This document shows positions 36,085 to 49,200 of a DNA stretch of 64,000 nucleotides, piece by piece. Source of the stretch: Camellia lanceoleosa (taxonomy: Eukaryota > Streptophyta > Magnoliopsida > Ericales > Theaceae); the NCBI GenBank assembly GCA_025200525.1, contig CM045762.1, forward strand, positions 191,543,154-191,607,153, read 5' to 3'. Numbering within the stretch: position 1 is the first letter of the stretch; the number at the start of each line of letters is the position of its first letter. The position numbers and the translations under genes were made by a program. The notes under the pieces were generated by a model. The model did not search any database, was not told where the DNA came from, and saw nothing but the letters and a program-made list of their open reading frames with translations.

Positions 36085-36190
36085 TTTGACCTTACCGGCT
36101 GCCCACCGGCACTCCATTGTGCCGACCGGCCAAAATAAAGTGCAGGTCGGCACTATATTGTGCCGACCGGCCATTTATTGTGCCGATGAC
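36085..36190 (+). promoter_or_regulatory. CCGACCGG motif cluster in E LTR U3
   Basis: TGTGCCGACCGGCC occurs at about 36118 and 36158 with an inverted GGTCGGCAC between them and ACCGGC copies before. It lies about 300 bp upstream of the TATA box. A diverged copy is in the 3' LTR at about 46800-46900. A regulatory role is inferred only. Confidence 0.45.
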
Positions 36191-36473
36191 CATTTTTGCT
36201 GGCCAGTTTGCCCCTTTTGACCCTTGCAGGCATGGTGCAGGATAGCTGTGCCAGCTGTGATGCACAGAATCAGATACACGTGCATGCATGTGCATATTTT
36301 GCACCATTGTGAGCCTTTTCACCCTTTTTGGTCCAACCTTTTGAACCCTTTGGCCAAGGCTTCTTGGAGAAGCTTGGCCAGCTGTTTTAGCTTCTCCAAG
36401 AAGCCTCGACCCTCTTGCACCTCTTGAACCCCCCCCTCTTTGACTTAGCCTCTAAGTCTTGGCTTATACTTGC

Positions 36474-36483
36474 CTATATAAGC
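36474..36483 (+). promoter_or_regulatory. TATA box of E 5' LTR
   Basis: CTATATAAGC; the 3' LTR has CTATAAAAGC at 47182-47191. Confidence 0.6.
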
Positions 36484-39432
36484 ATGTCCCCTCTCCATTG
36501 CTCAAGGGTTGGAGCTTTGAAACAAAAACTAGCAGATATATATATGTATATCTGATATATACATATATATCCCATCCCCTCCCTCCATATCTCTCTCATT
36601 CAACCTCCAAAGACCATAGTTCTTGGGCCATTCCTTCACCAACCCATAGCACAACACCTCCAAAATCCATTCCAACGACTTGGGGCTGTTCTTCAGAGGT
36701 TAGAAGCTCAGAAACTTGGACCAAGGGCTGCTGGTTTGCTGCTCTACAAGGGTAAGTCCTTATCTTCCCTTTTCTAGCCTATTTTTGCTTCATATCTAGG
36801 CCATAGTTTCTTGTACCTTTGGGCTCCGACCTAAGCTTCAAATAGTCTTATTTTGGGGTCCTCTTCATGTTTGATTGAGGACCCCTTGCCGTTTGGTGAT
36901 TGCATATAGCACCTATCTCAATATCCTCTTGTATGCCATGATTCTTGTATAGAATAGTTGGCTGATGTATGATCTGTTTTGGGGCTTGATGTAAGCTTTG
37001 AGTAGGCTTATTTTGAGCCCTTCAACAATGTTGAAGGGCTCAACATTGTTTGGATAATCCTTATGCTACTTGCTTTGAAATCCATGTTTTAGCCTCATTT
37101 TTGCATGGTTTGTTAGCCTTGTATGCTTGCTGATTTTGGGGCTGTCTTATACTGAAAATGTGCTTATATTTGGGCTGTCTAGCTGCTGTCTATTCATACC
37201 ATGTTCATATAATGCATGTTTAGCATAGCTATAGGCCATTTCGGAGGCCTAGTTTTGCATTTCGGGAGTGATTCCATGCATCGGGTGTCATTTCGCCTCG
37301 TTTCGGGGCTGTTTTGCCCCTCATTTAGCTACTGAAATTTGTATGTGTAGTATGCCATGCTTCATGTTTCATTAGAGTGCCATTTCATGCTTGTATGCCA
37401 TCGCCTCGGTTTGCGTGCCCGTGTGCACGCATTTCGAGGCACCCCATTTTCATCTACCGGCCTCTTATGTGAGTGTGGCTGAGGCTCTCATGTTAGTATA
37501 AGTCCATTTTGTATCTTGTATGCCATTTCATGCTTGTATGCCATTGCCTCGATTTGCGTGCCCGTGTGCACGCATTTCAAGGCATCTCATTTTTCGTCTA
37601 ATGGCCACTGTTTTAGGCCTATTTAGGGCTGCCTAATCCACGTTTAAGTCCATCCCTCATTTGGTTTGCATGCTTGCCTTGCATGTTTACTTATATGTTT
37701 TGCATGAGTGCATTACGTTGCCCATTTTGCATACTAGTTGACATGCCTAGGATTGCATCTCATGGCATGCACGCTCTACCTCTTGACCAAGACATGATGG
37801 AGGTGGAAGCACCCTTGTTTGTTTCTTTGCATTGCATGCATTTGAAAGTAAAGTTGCATTCTTGGTTCTTTGGGCCATTACGCATCGAAATGCGCGATGG
37901 TGGTCCGAGAACCAAGGACTATACTCCTTTGAGTCACAAATATGATAAGGAGCATGGTTGGTGCAAACATTTGTCCCAAAATTCCATATCATGCACTGTT
38001 GCTGTCAAAACTGTCTTCTGCAGGAATTTAGTGCCGACTGGCACTCTTTAGTGTCGACCGGCAATCTTTTTGTGCCGATAAGCTTCCATTGCAGCCGGTG
38101 GTCAAACCCCGCAGCCGGTGGCAAAACCCTCCAGCCGGTGGTGATCTTCAGAATATGTGGAAGGCTTCCCAGGACTTTGGAAATTTTTGGAGACAGGGCA
38201 GTGCAAAACAGAGGCAACAGTGGCATGGTGCGGGATTCCCGGGCAAGACGGATCGAGCACGCATCATTCGCGCATCCCGAGGCAGGGCTGAGGCCCCATT
38301 GCATTTATTTGTTTTAATTTTAATACCTAGAATTTTTGTAATAATTTATTCATTCTTTATTTCGGACTGTATTATTATTTTGGTCCCTCCGAGCGAGGGC
38401 GAATGTGTAATAAGTGTGGGTGTGTGTGTGCATGTCTTCCAACCCCCACTTCTTTCTCCCTTTTATTTACCGGCTTACGATGGTAGATTAGGGCATTTTC
38501 AATTAGCATACCTTATGTAATGCATGCGTGCATTCATGCATTTGTTTACATGCACCGGGCTCGGTACATCATACAAACTGCATCGCACTTTCAATTTCCA
38601 AATTGAATACGTTCTACGTGAGGCATTTCACATGCCATGTTTAGGGTTAGCCGAGCCTACTCTAGCTTGCATTTATGCTTGTGTTGCATTAGCCACTTAA
38701 CACGAACTAGGTCACGCATGTTTTGCTAACTAGTTTACTGTTTCTGGCACGGAGTACGATGTAAGTCTTTTTTTTGCTTTAGCATATCGCATGCGTGTGA
38801 ATGTTGCCATGACAGTATGCTTGCCATGCAGCTAAATGCTTACATGATAAACTGTTTGTATGCCTGTGGGTGGAGGTTGGATTGCGTGAGTTGGAGCGAC
38901 TCATTGACATCCGTATTTTAGCCTACTTGCGAGTAGCACAAAAAACCAACATGTTTTTCGAGACAAAACGAATATGCAATGTTTATTTCCAAATTAGGCA
39001 ATCTAGTCTATACTTTTGTGTTGTGCGCCTCACATAGTAATTCTAGGCTAATAACCGGAATAAAAACGCATAAAGTTTTCAAAAACGGATATCATGGTTA
39101 GTAGAGGCCGGTCTTCGGACCGGGCGAGAGGGGGTGCTCATAGCTGACCTTCCCCGATCGTACCCAAGCTCCCGAGCCAAGTCACTTTGGTGATGACGGA
39201 CACGTGGCCTTCGGCACCGAGTTAGGGTTTCCTAAATTCCCCATTTTAAAATATTTAGGTGGCGACTCTGTATCTGGCAAAGCAGTCCATGTTTGGCACT
39301 ACTTTTTCAAAAATCTGTTTTCTTCAAAACGATTTGCCAGAGGTGGACTCTTTGGTTCAGATTACGAACCGCAGCTTTTTAAACAAAAAGCGGAGTCCGA
39401 ATCAGAGCGGGCCCCTCATGTGATTCTGATTC

Positions 39433-39450
39433 TGGCGACTCTGCTGGGGA
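39433..39450 (+). other. Primer binding site of element E
   Basis: TGGCGACTCTGCTGGGGA lies 14 bp after the LTR end and begins TGG, as required to pair with a tRNA CCA end. Tat/Ogre elements usually prime with tRNA-Arg; I recall this class of PBS but cannot verify the exact tRNA here. Confidence 0.6.
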
Positions 39451-40239
39451 TTTTAGAGAGCTTGACTCGAACTCGTGATATCCTGTTTTGACTACGCTTA
39501 TGTGTTTCTTTGCATTGCATTTGCATTGGTGCGCCTAGGAACACAGTGTTTGCCATCTGCCATTCCTGAACGGTTTGCCGGAGGCTTGTCTTGTCAAGGC
39601 ATGTCCATGAGGCTGACCGGTTGTAGGCTCTGACAGCATGGGAACACAAACCCCGGTTTACCGGGGCACCCTTTTTGACCATTCGACTTAGTGCATATCG
39701 AAATCTATAGTGACCATTCCAAACTAGGAAAGGTTGCTTACCCGATCATAGGTTGTTTGAAACCGCTGCGTGCGTAGTGAAACCCTAGCTCCTGACAAAA
39801 TAGGACAGGGAAACCCTACCCCAATATAGGGGTGTTTTGGCTCTACTTTACGTGTTATGTGCTTTTAGAGTGTATCCCTACAGGACTGCATGTACCAGTT
39901 TACAAGTCTGAGTATCAGGCCTGTGGGCATCACTAGCTCAGTATTTGGGGAATCAGTTTTACCTGAGGGTATCAGTTTACAGGCAGATATTTGGGGAACA
40001 GTGACCAGTAATGAGTACAGTTGTTCTGCTATGCTTATATCCGTTCCAGTGAAATTAAGCTGAGATGCTGTCGGTTTTCTCTTTTGCTAGGGGTAGTCTG
40101 GGAACCATAGCTTCAGAAGGCTCCACTATCCCCCAGGTACATTGGATTTGTGCTGATAGGCTTTGTCAGGTTAGAGACTCAGTTCAAGGGTAATCAGGGC
40201 CAGAGAAGGCTAGTCAGACACAGACCACCAAAGATAACA
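39451..40239 (+). other. Leader of element E between PBS and gag
   Basis: About 0.8 kb without a supported gene, containing several short frames only. Confidence 0.45.
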
Positions 40240-41689
40240 ATGCCAGATCGCTGATCTTTGAGCAATCGAGTTGAGATTTCGAGCCCATCAGAGACACAGA
40301 TACCGGTTGCTCAATTAGATCAGGACAATATGTCGAGCCTGGAAGAGATGGTGTGCCAACTCCAGGATAGTATGAGAGCTATGCAGCAAGATGCTGTCCA
40401 TCAACCAGAATTCGCCAAGCAACAGGCAGAGAAAATTGCCAGGCTAAGGCAGCAAACCGGAGCATCTGCTTCGCATCAAGCTCCTCCCCCACCAGGAGTT
40501 CCAAACCTCGGGGAGACAGCCGATGTTCAGAATGATACAGAACTCCCCGCAGGACCACCTCCACCCCCGGTCTTACCTCAGCTATCAAAAACACCCACCA
40601 ACCTTCCGGACTCTCCCTTTGAGTTCGAGACAGATCCTACAGCACTAAAGTTGGACAAGCTTGAAAAGCTGTTCAAGAGATCCCAGGGAGCTAAGGCTAT
40701 CCCTAACATTGAGGATGGATATACGGACGCGGCTGTGACGCTGCCTGACAGATTCAAAATACCTCATATCGACCGGTTCGATGGGTCCGGGGACCCCATG
40801 GTGCACTTAAGGCTGTTTTCGGACGTTCTAAGACCAATGGGCCTCACCAGGATACAGAAGCTCTCTTTGTTTGGCCGAACATTGTCAGGTGTGGCGTCTA
40901 GTTGGTATGCAAAATTGGAAGATGATGTTAAGAGGAACTGGGATGAGTTGGCTGAGGCCTTTGTTTCGCAGTACTCATACAACACACAGATCGAGATTAC
41001 CACCCGTGACCTCGAGACAACCAGGCAAGAACCCAAAGAAAGTTTTTCAGAGTTTGTAACCAGATGGCGGGCTAAGGCTTCGATGATGACCTTAAGGCCC
41101 ACCGACAAGGATCAGATTCGGATGATTGTGCGCAATCTTCAACCCAGATTGATGCTGAAAATGATTTTGATCTCCTTTCCTACTTTTGCGGATTTACATG
41201 AGATGGGAATGCAGATTGAGGACGCTATGAAGCAAGGCCTTTTTGACCAGGAAAAGGAGCAGCCTAGGAGGGCATTTACCCACAGTTCGAATGTGACCAC
41301 CAGCGATGACACAGCTGCTATAACTTCAGATATGGGCATGGTCACCACCACCACACAAAAAATGACCACCCCATTCACCGGTGCATCCAAAACTAGCTCA
41401 CAAACAGCCAAACACCCACCTCAGGGCCAAAGGGTGTTTACCCCACTGCACATGTCTCTGTCAACGGCCCTGAGGGCCCTGATCAGAAAAGGGTATCTGA
41501 AGCCACTGGAGCCACAACCATTGCCAAAGAGACCCCCTCCTCATGATAACCGGTGACTGCCATCAGTTTTCCATCGATTTGGTCATGACAACGTCGTGCT
41601 TTCGTCTTCGCCATGAGATACAAAATCTGATCGACAACAGGGTCATCCCCGCGCCGGTCCAACGAAGTCTATCGGCACTCGATCAGTGA
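40240..41689 (+). pseudogene. gag: Element E gag, disrupted
   Basis: Start ATG at 40240 (MPDR) runs into TGA at 40252-40254. The same frame then stays open to 41556 with about 430 residues. It shows a coiled N-terminal stretch (LEEMVCQLQDSMRAM), a Pro-rich linker, then the Gag core: IPHIDRFDGSGDPMVHLRLF, GVASSWYAKLED, WDELAEAFVSQY, ESFSEFVTRWRAKA. The C-terminal LIRKGYLKPLEPQPLPKRPP leads to what should be a zinc knuckle. There the frame breaks: GHD and TTSCFRLRHEIQNLIDN lie in different frames up to TGA 41687. Gag would form the particle in the cytoplasm; this copy cannot. The motifs fit Tat/Ogre Gag by eye. Confidence 0.75.
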
Positions 41690-42825
41690 ACTTGGGGGAT
41701 AGTATGAATATGTGATCGGGGGACGAACCGCCTGCGGGCAGCGCTCAGTTTACTCCAGATGTGACGGATGGCACGCACTGTTTTGAGCATTTGTGAATGC
41801 TGGTTTTTGTACTTTCTAACTTGGGTATTGAGTATGTCTCGTCGTATCGAGTCAAACCTGTCGAATCTGTCTCATTGTGTCGAGTCAGTCTTGTTGAGTC
41901 TGTCTCGTTGTACCGAGTCAGTCCTATTTTATTGGAGTCGGGTGATTTCGGGGATGTTACCTCGGACATCACTTGCTTTGTTTTGTGTTTTTCTTTTCAT
42001 TTTCTTTTGAGTCTGTTTCCGCCTTGGAGCCAGTTACACCAGAAGATTTGAATGGAACAGCAGTGATTTTCACACTCTTGTGTTTGTATCTGCCGTGTGC
42101 CAGTTGTGCCAGAAATTCTAAATGAGATGGCAGTATTTGACTAGAAGTTATGTCTTCTCTGTGCCTTGAAGTCATTGTAATGACCTAAGCTTTTCAAAAC
42201 CTTTTTGAACACTGCGGTGAAAACGAAGAGGAAGGAATTCCTCGGGTTTTGCAAAATTTGATCAATTGAGAGAAAGAGAGGCGTGCTAAGCCCTTAATGA
42301 ATGAGATCATGTTTGTTAATGTGAGTACTGAGAAGGATCCTGGCTTGATCCAGATTGGTCCTACACTGTCTTCAGCGCGAGTGATTTGTCGCTTTCTTAA
42401 AAAACTTTCAAAAAATGTTTTTGCGCGGTCCTGCGAAGACTTGTGTAGAATCGCTCTTGAGATTGTGCAGCCTCGGATCGCTCTCAGCCCCACAATTCAA
42501 TCCATTTGTTTTCAAACCTTGGACTTGCATTCAGAATGTTCAAAGGTCGACTACGATGTGAGGCCTGCGTGGCCAGATTCAAAACAGCCCTCGAACAAGA
42601 GGCACCAAAGTCAGATCAAGAAGATCAGGTCAAAGGAAGCTTGTAAAGCTAGATCAGAAGCCCCCCCCCCTCAAACTAGGGGCAAAAATGTCAGATATGC
42701 TTGAAGAGCCGAAGATGGATCCTTCAGTAAATCAACACCACAACCGTTCTCCTAGATATAGAAAGGCTTCGATTTCAAAAACCATTTGGCATGGGCTTGT
42801 TACACTTTTACCCTTTGAGAGGCTC

Positions 42826-43110
42826 GCTGGGCCGAAAACCCGGAAGGGCGACCCAGGAAAAAGTTAGAGCAAAATAAAAATACAAAAAAAAGAAAGCAAA
42901 AAATGCAAAAGAAAGAAAAAAAGAGAAAAAGAAATGCAAAAAAATTGAAAAGAAAAGAAAAACAAAGCTCGCAAGGTCGAAAACCCGCAACGGGCACCTT
43001 GGCAAAAGTTAGAGCCTCAAAAAAATTGAAAAAATTGAAAAGAAAAGAAAAACAAAGCTCGCAAGGTCGAAAACCTGCAACGGGCGCCTTGGCAAAAGTT
43101 AGAGCCTAAA
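42826..43110 (+). repeat. A-rich tandem repeat in E interior
   Basis: Three units, the first diverged. Each has a GCTCGC(A/T)-GG-CGAAAACC core, a GGGC-CC-GG block and GCAAAAGTTAGAGC, separated by A/G-rich runs. The last two units are about 90 bp and nearly identical. Confidence 0.75.
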
Positions 43111-45132
43111 AAGGAGAGGTTAAATACCCGAGTGTACCTTACCCCGAACTACGTAAGGCTTGATTCCCATGTTTGGGATACGTAGGCAACTTCGTTCTGA
43201 AGTTCAGCCATAAACACTTCCAATTTAACTATGTCCATGTAATGGTTTTGACCATATTTGCCTTCTCTGTATCCGAGAGTTCGGTTGTAACCATCGCTCC
43301 GAAGACTGTTTACAAAATGCTGCGGCATCGTCCAAACAAGGGGCAACTTTCCGTTGCCATTCAACGCACTGTGGTGCCGTTCAAACAAGGGGCAACGTTC
43401 CGTTGCCGTAAGTTGCCACGAGTCCTCGTTTCAAAACCAGGCAACTTTCCGCGCCATGCTGGTGATTCAAACAAGGGGCAATTTTCCATTGCCTCCGATC
43501 CGAGGTTGTGCATCTCGGGAGTAAGTTTCGTGCTCGTCGAGCATTAACCATTTGCAAAAGTAGTTTTTGAAAATTTTTACTGAGGTTGACTATTTTCTCG
43601 AAAACTATTTCATTTTCCAAAAACTGGACCATTTCTCGGACCCAAAAAAGGAAAATTTTCAGTGCTCATAGCTTACTTGCATGATTTCAAATCAAAAATC
43701 GAACAAACATGTTAATCTAACTCTCATGTTGGTCAAAATTTGTTTTAATAGAAAGCCAAAAATAAAAAATGGTCAAAATGATGAACTAGGGGCACAGTTG
43801 AGTCAGGCTTCCTGTCTTTCCCCATTGTCAACATGCTTGCCAAGAAGGGCACTTCACCTGCCAAGAAGGGCACAACTGAAGTTAACAAAAAGGGCTGAAA
43901 GCTCTCTCATCCTCCAAGCAACGAGGTATCAAGTCAAGTGCGAAGCACGGATAGGAATGGATCAAGATGTTCCACTTCCTCATCTGGACAGATCTAACCG
44001 CGTCCAAACTCCCCAGCAGGGCATCATCAATCGATGTTAGCTGCAGATTTGCTACACACCCAGTTGTAGCACAAACCCTCTGTGGGAGAAACTCACTGCT
44101 GTGAATAAAAAGAAGAAGAATCTAGCTGAATGCTAGGGGCAAGAGTCCACAACTTCCTGTTCATCCATCAACCACCCAGGGGAGGGATATAAAAATGAGA
44201 GATTAAAGAATAGAGAGATGTGCAATGAGAGAAAAAGTGAGAAAAGGGCTTTTTCAGAAAAACAAAGCTTGAGGGCCGAGTGATGTGAGAATCACAAATG
44301 AGAAAAGGGTGGGAAACACTACCCGGAGAAACTGGCTCCTCGTGCACTGAGAGGTCTCTCGTCTTTGTAACACGTCTGTCTGTCGTGTCGTTTGTTTTGT
44401 TTGTCTCGATTCTTGTTTCGAGTCGTTTCGAGTGTTACTCGATGTGTTAAGGTTGTTTACCTTTTTGTTTTCCGTTGTTGAGTCTTTTTCGCTGTGTTCG
44501 GTCGCAGACTCGATACCCTGGTCAAGGACTCTTTTCAATTTCAAAAGAAACTCATCTTGTGCTCAGAGCGCTGTGCCATTCTCCAAATTTATGCAAAACA
44601 AGATTTGTTCTTTCAAAACTGCAGGGTCCACCCCCGATAAATGTGAACAGTAAAACCAGGACCTATCTGAAGCTATATGGGTTCCGGACTGCAAAGCAAA
44701 AGAAAATAGTGAAAATCGAGGCATCTGAGTATGTTTCAACTTCAGAAAATTCCGTGATTGTACTCCGGATGTATCTCTTCAGGCCTTGTCAGTGCTCCGA
44801 AGTATGAGTGTGCCTCTACCTCAAGCTCAAGTGTAAGCCTGTTTCAAGTCAGAATGACAGTCCAAGCAGCAGCAGATGTTATCTCTCTCCAACATGCACA
44901 GGGTGTCCCCTTTTCGAGCAGAGTGAGTTGCAAAGCCCTCTAAGAGGTAAATCAGAGGCACCAGGGTACATGGTAATTGTTCGCATCTCTTGCATAGAAA
45001 GTGCACCCTTCCAATTGCATTGTTATTCACCCACTTCACTAGCATTGTTATGCTCATTCATTGCATTGATTTTGCACATCTATCTAGCATTGTCATGCTC
45101 GTTACTCGCATTGTTATGCACCTTTTTTACTT

Positions 45133-45870
45133 GCAATTGTCTTTGATTTCTTCTCTCACGTGTACTACGTTGAGAGATTTTGTCTTTCTTGATTTCTTTT
45201 CTCACGTGTACTACGTTGAGAGATTTTGTCTTTCTTGATTTCTTCTCTCACGTGTACTACGTTGAGAGATTTTATCTTTCTTTGATTTCTTCTCTCACGT
45301 GTACTACGTTGAGAGATTTTATCTTTCTTTGATTTCTTTTCTCACGTGTACTACGTTGAGAGATTTTGTCTTTCTTGATTTCTTCTCTCACGCGTATTAC
45401 GTTGAGAGATTTTATCTTTCTTTGATTTCTTCTCTCACGTGTACTACGTTGAGAGATTTTGTCTTTCTTGATTTCTTCTCTCACGTGTACTACGTTGAGA
45501 GATTTTATCTGTCTTTGATTTCTTTTCTCACGTGTACTACGTTGAGAGATTTTGTCTTTCTTGATTTCCACTCTCGCGTGTACTACGTTGAGAGAGGTTT
45601 TCTTTTTGCTTTCTCTCTTCCCTCTCTCGCGTGTACTACGCCGAGAGCTTTCTTTTTTCTTTCCTCTTTCCTCTCTCGCGTGTACTACGCTGAGAGGTTC
45701 TGTTTTGGCTTTTATCCTTTTTCTCTCGCGTGTACTACGCTGAGAAATTTTATCCTTCCTCCCTTGCGTGTACTACGCTGACAAATTTATCTTTCTTCTC
45801 TCGCGTGTACTACACTGAGAAGTGTTGCTCTTTCCTCTCTTGCGTACGATACGCTGAGAGATGTTGTGTT
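45133..45870 (+). repeat. 46-47-bp hairpin minisatellite in E interior
   Basis: Nine well-kept units, with CACGTG or CACGCG starts at 45157, 45203, 45249, 45296, 45343, 45389, 45436, 45482 and 45529, followed by about seven decayed units to 45870. Each unit contains inverted arms CTCTCACGT and ACGTTGAGAG around GTACT-like loops. The 160-codon frame through the array is a by-product of the near-multiple-of-three length. Confidence 0.85.
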
Positions 45871-46264
45871 TGAGACTCCGGGTATTCTCGGTAGTCGCTT
45901 TTAGCCTTCTCCGCGTGAGACGCAGTGAGAACTGCATAATTTTCTTACATCCTTTCTACATGAAATGTAGTTAGAACTGTATTCACTTGCTTAAAATGTT
46001 GCATTTATTTTGCATAATTGCTTCATTACAGCATCCTTTGCATGATCATAAGTTATGCACGTGCATTGTGCATCACTTTGCATCCTACCCCTGAACTACG
46101 CTGATTTGATTCCTTGCAAAGGGATACGTAGGCAGCCTACGGGCACAACCATTTATCTATCGATATTTTTGTTTGTTTGTCTAAGTCTTCGGTCTTGTCA
46201 AAAATGGGTCGTCTCTGGGCTTTGACATTCACTCCCGTCATTGTTATGACTTCCGAGTTCTGTC

Positions 46265-46277
46265 AAAGAGGGGCAAC
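46265..46277 (+). other. Polypurine tract of element E
   Basis: AAAGAGGGGCAAC immediately before LTR start TGTAGACACC. Confidence 0.65.
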
Positions 46278-49200
46278 TGTAGACACCCCATTTTTGAATG
46301 CCCCGAAGACTTGGGCGCGACTGATGTTTTGGTCGGTGTTGAGAGATGTGCAGGCCACAGGTTCAGTTTCTTTGGCAAGAAGAGAGGCAAAACTTTCCAA
46401 ACACTTTGTTTAAGGGTTTGGAGTTCAAGAAAAGAGGAGAAGAGGGAAGAAAACAAGTTTGGGAGAAGTTCGGCATGAATCCGGGTAGAAGCGAGTTGAG
46501 CAGCCCTCGCTGAATCAGGCCCATTCATCCACATACTTGGAGTTAAGCTATGAAGCCACCACCATTTGAAAGAAGACTTCCGGGGCTTCATTTTTGGTTC
46601 AAGAATCTCCTACATCCAAGTCCGGGGGGAGGAGATATGATTGGTTGAAGCAGGGGATCAGTCCGGTTGGATCGAGTCTGCGCGACTTCACGGAAAAGGG
46701 CATAACTTCTTCCACAGGAGGAATTTTAAGGCAAGGTTTGAGCCATTGGAAAGCTAACTTCTGGGGCTTCACTCCGGCCATCCACCGGCACTTTTTTGAC
46801 CTTACCGGCTACCCACCGGCACTCTATTAATCCGACCGGCCAGAATAAAGTGCAGGTCGGCACTATATTGTGCCGACCGGCCATTTATTGTGCCGATGAC
46901 CGTTTTTGCTGGCCGGTTTGCCCCTTTTGACCCTTGCAGGCATGGTACAGGCCAGCTGTGCCAGCTGGGATGCACAGAATCAGATACACGTGCGTGCATG
47001 TGCCTATTTTGCACCATTGTGAACCTTTTCACCCCTTTTTGGTCCAACCCTTTGAACCTTTGGCCAAGCTTCTTGGAGAAGCTTGGCCAGCTGTATTAGC
47101 TTCTCCTAGAAGCCTAGACCCTCTTGCACCTCTTGAACCCCCGCTCTTTGACTTAGCCTCTAAGTCTTGGCTTATCCTTGCCTATAAAAGCATGCCCCTC
47201 TCCATTGCTCAAGGGTTGGAGCTTTGAAACAAAAACCAGCAGATATATATGTATATCTGATATATACATATATATCCCATCCCCTCCCTCCATATCTCTC
47301 TCATTCAACCTCCAAAGACCATAGTTCTTGGGCCATTCCTTCACCAACCCATAGCACAACACCTCCAACATCCATTCCAACGACTTGGGGCTGTTCTTCA
47401 GAGGTTAGAAGCTCAGAAACTTGGACCAAGGGCTGCTGGTTTGCTGCTCTACAAGGGTAAGTCCTTATCTTCCCTTTTCTAGCCTATTTTTGCTTCATAT
47501 CTAGGCCATAGTTGCTTGTACCTTTGAGCTCCGACCTAAGCTTCAAATAGTCTTATTTTGGGGTCCTCTTCATGTTTGATTGAGGACCCCTTGCCGTTTG
47601 GTGATTGCATATAGCACCTATCTCAATATCCTCTTGTATGCCATGATTCTTGTATAGAATAGTTGGCTGATGTATGATCTGTTTTGGGGCTTGATGTAAG
47701 CTTTGAGTAGGCTTATTTTGAGCCCTTCTTCAACATTGTTCAAGGGCTCAACATTGTTTGGATAATCCTTATGCTACTTGCTTTGAAATCCATGTTTTGG
47801 CCTCATTTTTGCATGGTTTGTTAGCCTTGTATGCTTGCTGATTTTGGGGCTGTCTTATACCGAAAATGTGCTTATATTTGGGCCGTCTAGCTGCTGTCTA
47901 TTCATACCATGTTCATATAATGCATGTTTAGCATAGCTATAGGCCATTTCGGAGGCCTAGTTTTGCATTTCGGGAGTGATTCCATGCATCGGGTGTCATT
48001 TCGCCTCGTTTCGGGGCTGTTTTGCCCCTCATTTAGCTACTGAAATTTTATGTGTAGTATGCCATGCTTCATGTTTCATTAGAGTGCCATTTCATGCTTG
48101 TATGCCATCGCCTCGGTTTGCGTGCCCGTGTGCACGCATTTCGAGGCACCCCATTTTCATCTACCGACCTCTTATGTGAGTGTGGCTGAGGCTCTCATGT
48201 TAGTATAAGTCCATTTTGTATCTTGTATGCCATTTCATGCTTGTATGCCATTGCCTCGATTTGCGTGCCCGTGTGCACACATTTCGAGGCATCTCATTTT
48301 TCATCTAATGGCCACTGTTTTAGGCCTATTTAGGGCTGCCTAATCCACGTTTAAGTCCATCCCTCATTTGGTTTGCATACTTGCCTTGCATGTTTACTTA
48401 TATGTTTTGCATGAGTGCATTACGTTGCCCATTTTGCATACTAGTTGACATGCCTAGGATTGCATCACATGGCATGCACGCTCTACCTCTTGACCAAGAC
48501 ATGATGGAGGTGGAAGCACCCTTGTTTGTTTGTTTGCATTGCATGCATTTGAAAGTAAAGTTGCATTCTTGGTTCTTTGGGCCATTACGCATCGAAATGC
48601 GCGATGGTGGTCCGAGAACCAAGGACTATACTCCTTTGAGTCACAAATATGATAAGGAGCATGGTTGGTGCAAACATTTGTCCCAAAATTCCATATCATG
48701 CATTGTTGCTGTCAAAACTGTCTTCTGCAGGAATTTAGTGCCGACTGGCACTCTTTAGTGCCGACCGACAATCTTTTTGTGCCGATAAGCTTCCATTGCA
48801 GCCGGTGGTCAAACCCCGCAGCCGGTGGCAAAACCCTCCATCCGGTGGTGATCTTCAGAATATGTGGAAGGCTTCCCAGGACTTTGGAAATTTTTGGAGA
48901 CAGGGCAGTGAAAAACAGAGGCAACAGAGGCAACAGTGGCATGGTGCGGGATTCCCGGGCAAGACGGATCGAGCACGCATCATTCGCGCATCCCGAGGCA
49001 GGGCTGAGGCCCCATTGCATTTATTTGCTTTAATTTTAATACCTAGAATTTTTGTAATAATTTATTCATTCTTTATTTCGGACTGTATTATTATTTTGGT
49101 CCCTCCGAGCGAGGGCGAATGTGTAATAAGTGTGGGTGTGTGTGTGCATGTCTTCCAACCCCCACTTCTTTCTCCCTTTTATTTACCGGCTTATGATGGT

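Larger units (their letters stand above)
35568..39418 (+). repeat. Element E 5' LTR
   Basis: Runs from TGTAGACACC to CCCCTCA. U3 holds a cluster of GTGCCGACCGGCC inverted motifs (36085-36190). A TATA box CTATATAAGC sits at 36474-36483, followed by a long transcribed part with CTCGTTTCGG-, GCCTCGATTTGCG- and GCAGCCGGTGG-type repeats. Frames of 100-140 codons inside (for example 37674-38051) occur in both LTRs but show no domain. Confidence 0.8.
41690..46264 (+). other. Long non-coding 3' region of element E
   Basis: Occupies the place of pol but shows no pol motif. It holds three kinds of repeats: A-rich copies with GCTCGCAAGGTCGAAAACC (42826-43110), copies of CAAACAAGGGGCAACTTTCC (about 43334-43500) and a hairpin minisatellite (45133-45870). 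Two separate copies of a GGATACGTAGGCA block occur at about 43178 and 46122. The block is common in Tat/Ogre elements as I remember them. Confidence 0.6.

Noticed and set aside
37674..38051. 125-codon frame repeated at 48381-48758
   Set aside because: Both copies are inside E LTRs; identity reflects LTR duplication, not a gene family.
45299..45781. 160-codon frame in the E minisatellite
   Set aside because: Tandem repeat translation with no domain; opposite strand is open too.
41690..46264. Hidden pol in element E
   Set aside because: I looked for RT (FVDD/YVDD, MPFGL), integrase (HHCC, DDE) and protease (DTGA) motifs and found none in the interior.
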